Source of the DNA: Candidatus Nealsonbacteria bacterium CG11_big_fil_rev_8_21_14_0_20_37_68
GTDB taxonomy: Bacteria; Patescibacteriota; Minisyncoccia; Minisyncoccales; GCA-002782225
Direction: 5' to 3'
Length of the DNA: 14,270 nucleotides
Assembly: GCA_002787295.1 (NCBI GenBank)
Contig: PCWJ01000031.1
Span: forward strand, 1 to 14,270
Shown here: positions 13,831 through 14,270 of the stretch, piece after piece
Position numbering within the stretch: the first letter of the stretch is position 1
Layout: each line of letters starts with the position of its first letter
The notes under the pieces: generated by a model
What the model was told of the DNA's origin: nothing
Database searches by the model: none
Seen by the model: only the letters and a program-made list of their open reading frames with translations
Translations under genes and position numbers: made by a program

Positions 13831-14178
13831 ATGGGTTCTTATATTTTATCTTATTCTATTTCTCAAAAGGTGGTAGCTGTGCCTAAATTTCCGCGAATAA
13901 GTTTTAGAATTTTTTGGATTGCAAGTCTAACCCTTATTTTCTTTCTTTTATTTTTTAATATTTTTCAAATTAATAAAATAACCCAGGCTTCTTTCTTAAT
14001 TACGGGGCTAGGAGGGGAAACCCAAGAACTTTATCAACAAAATAAAATTTTAGAAAGTAACTTTCTAAAAAATAATTCTTTAGGAAATTTAGAGAATTTA
14101 GTTGGGGGTTTGGGCTTTGAAAAAGTAGAAAAAGTAGACTACATTCAAGTAAGGGAAGGTGCGATAGTTACGAAATAA
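13831..14178 (+). CDS. ftsL: FtsL-like single-pass division protein
   Basis: 115 residues from ATG 13831 (a TTG at 13819 only adds four residues). A short cytoplasmic N-terminus, one membrane segment (about 30-47, IFWIASLTLIFFLLFFNI), then an extracytoplasmic part with a coiled-coil stretch (ETQELYQQNKILESNFL) and a short tail. Size, topology and position directly after rsmH match FtsL, the divisome scaffold that pairs with a DivIC/FtsB-type protein. Sequence conservation in this family is too low for a firm name. Its TAA stop is the first three bases of a 27-bp repeat copy, so the repeat may define its C-terminus. Confidence 0.7.
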   Translation: MGSYILSYSISQKVVAVPKFPRISFRIFWIASLTLIFFLLFFNIFQINKITQASFLITGLGGETQELYQQNKILESNFLKNNSLGNLENLVGGLGFEKVEKVDYIQVREGAIVTK

Positions 14179-14270
14179 GAACCTGCCTCGCTTACGCTCG
14201 GCAGAACCTTGATTCGCTAAGGTATAGACATATAATCTTGAATTAAGAACCTGCCTCGCTTACGCTCGGC
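14174..14270 (+). repeat. Two copies of the AAGAACCTGC palindrome-family repeat
   Basis: A perfect 27-bp direct repeat at 14176-14202 and 14244-14270 (68-bp period; the second copy is cut by the window end). Each begins TAAGAACCTGCCTCGC and ends ACGCTCGGC. After the first copy the sequence continues CAGAACCTTGATT, the same border seen in the pyrH insertion. It also contains a small hairpin, ACCTT (14206-14210) with AAGGT (14219-14223). Confidence 0.85.
14209..14236 (+). promoter_or_regulatory. Putative sigma-70 promoter inside the repeat spacer
   Basis: TTGATT at 14209-14214, 16-bp spacer, TATAAT at 14231-14236, pointing to the next gene beyond the window (in dcw clusters usually a penicillin-binding protein). 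The -35 lies within the repeat's trailing border, so the repeat may supply part of a promoter. Confidence 0.5.

Overview
The window is AT-rich, gene-dense bacterial DNA using the standard code: TGA is a real stop at the ends of ppsA, pyrH and the lytic transglycosylase gene. The gene set suggests a member of the Patescibacteria (Candidate Phyla Radiation), most likely Parcubacteria-like. Indications are an archaeal-type UMP kinase, an archaeal-type FBP aldolase/phosphatase, a coiled-coil lytic transglycosylase, minimal spacers and almost no Shine-Dalgarno sequences. This placement is inferred from gene content, not from a phylogeny.

Layout. Positions 1-8319 (+) carry central carbon metabolism: the 3' part of an acetyl-CoA synthetase gene, PEP synthase (ppsA), a LAGLIDADG homing endonuclease gene inserted at the ppsA 3' end, FBP aldolase/phosphatase, a phosphofructokinase with PPi-type specificity residues, a class II aldolase, then ribosomal protein L25. 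A secreted lytic transglycosylase follows (8347-9789). The 9767-11970 block lies on the minus strand: archaeal-type pyrH, rpmE (L31) and prfA (RF1), convergent with the transglycosylase gene. A 454-bp divergent intergenic region (11971-12424) holds four copies of a 13-bp GC-rich motif arranged as nested inverted repeats, a consensus sigma-70 promoter and 10-bp-periodic MraZ-type boxes. It leads into the start of a dcw cluster: mraZ, rsmH, an ftsL-like gene, then a repeat-rich spacer at the window edge.

How the genes fit together. Acs, PpsA, the aldolases and a probably reversible PFK would connect acetate/pyruvate to fructose-6-phosphate, and the set reads as gluconeogenic or bidirectional. 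The mraZ-rsmH-ftsL genes serve cell division and wall synthesis, probably under MraZ autoregulation.

Most notable: (1) the homing-endonuclease gene sits in the ppsA 3' end and appears to have brought a substitute ppsA C-terminus. ppsA stays open, while the displaced and more canonical original tail survives as an untranslated remnant after the endonuclease gene. (2) Palindromic elements lie in frame inside genes: two in pyrH and probably one in rsmH. One of the pyrH elements belongs to the same repeat family as the spacer repeats after ftsL. They resemble in principle the Rickettsia palindromic elements that insert into protein genes.
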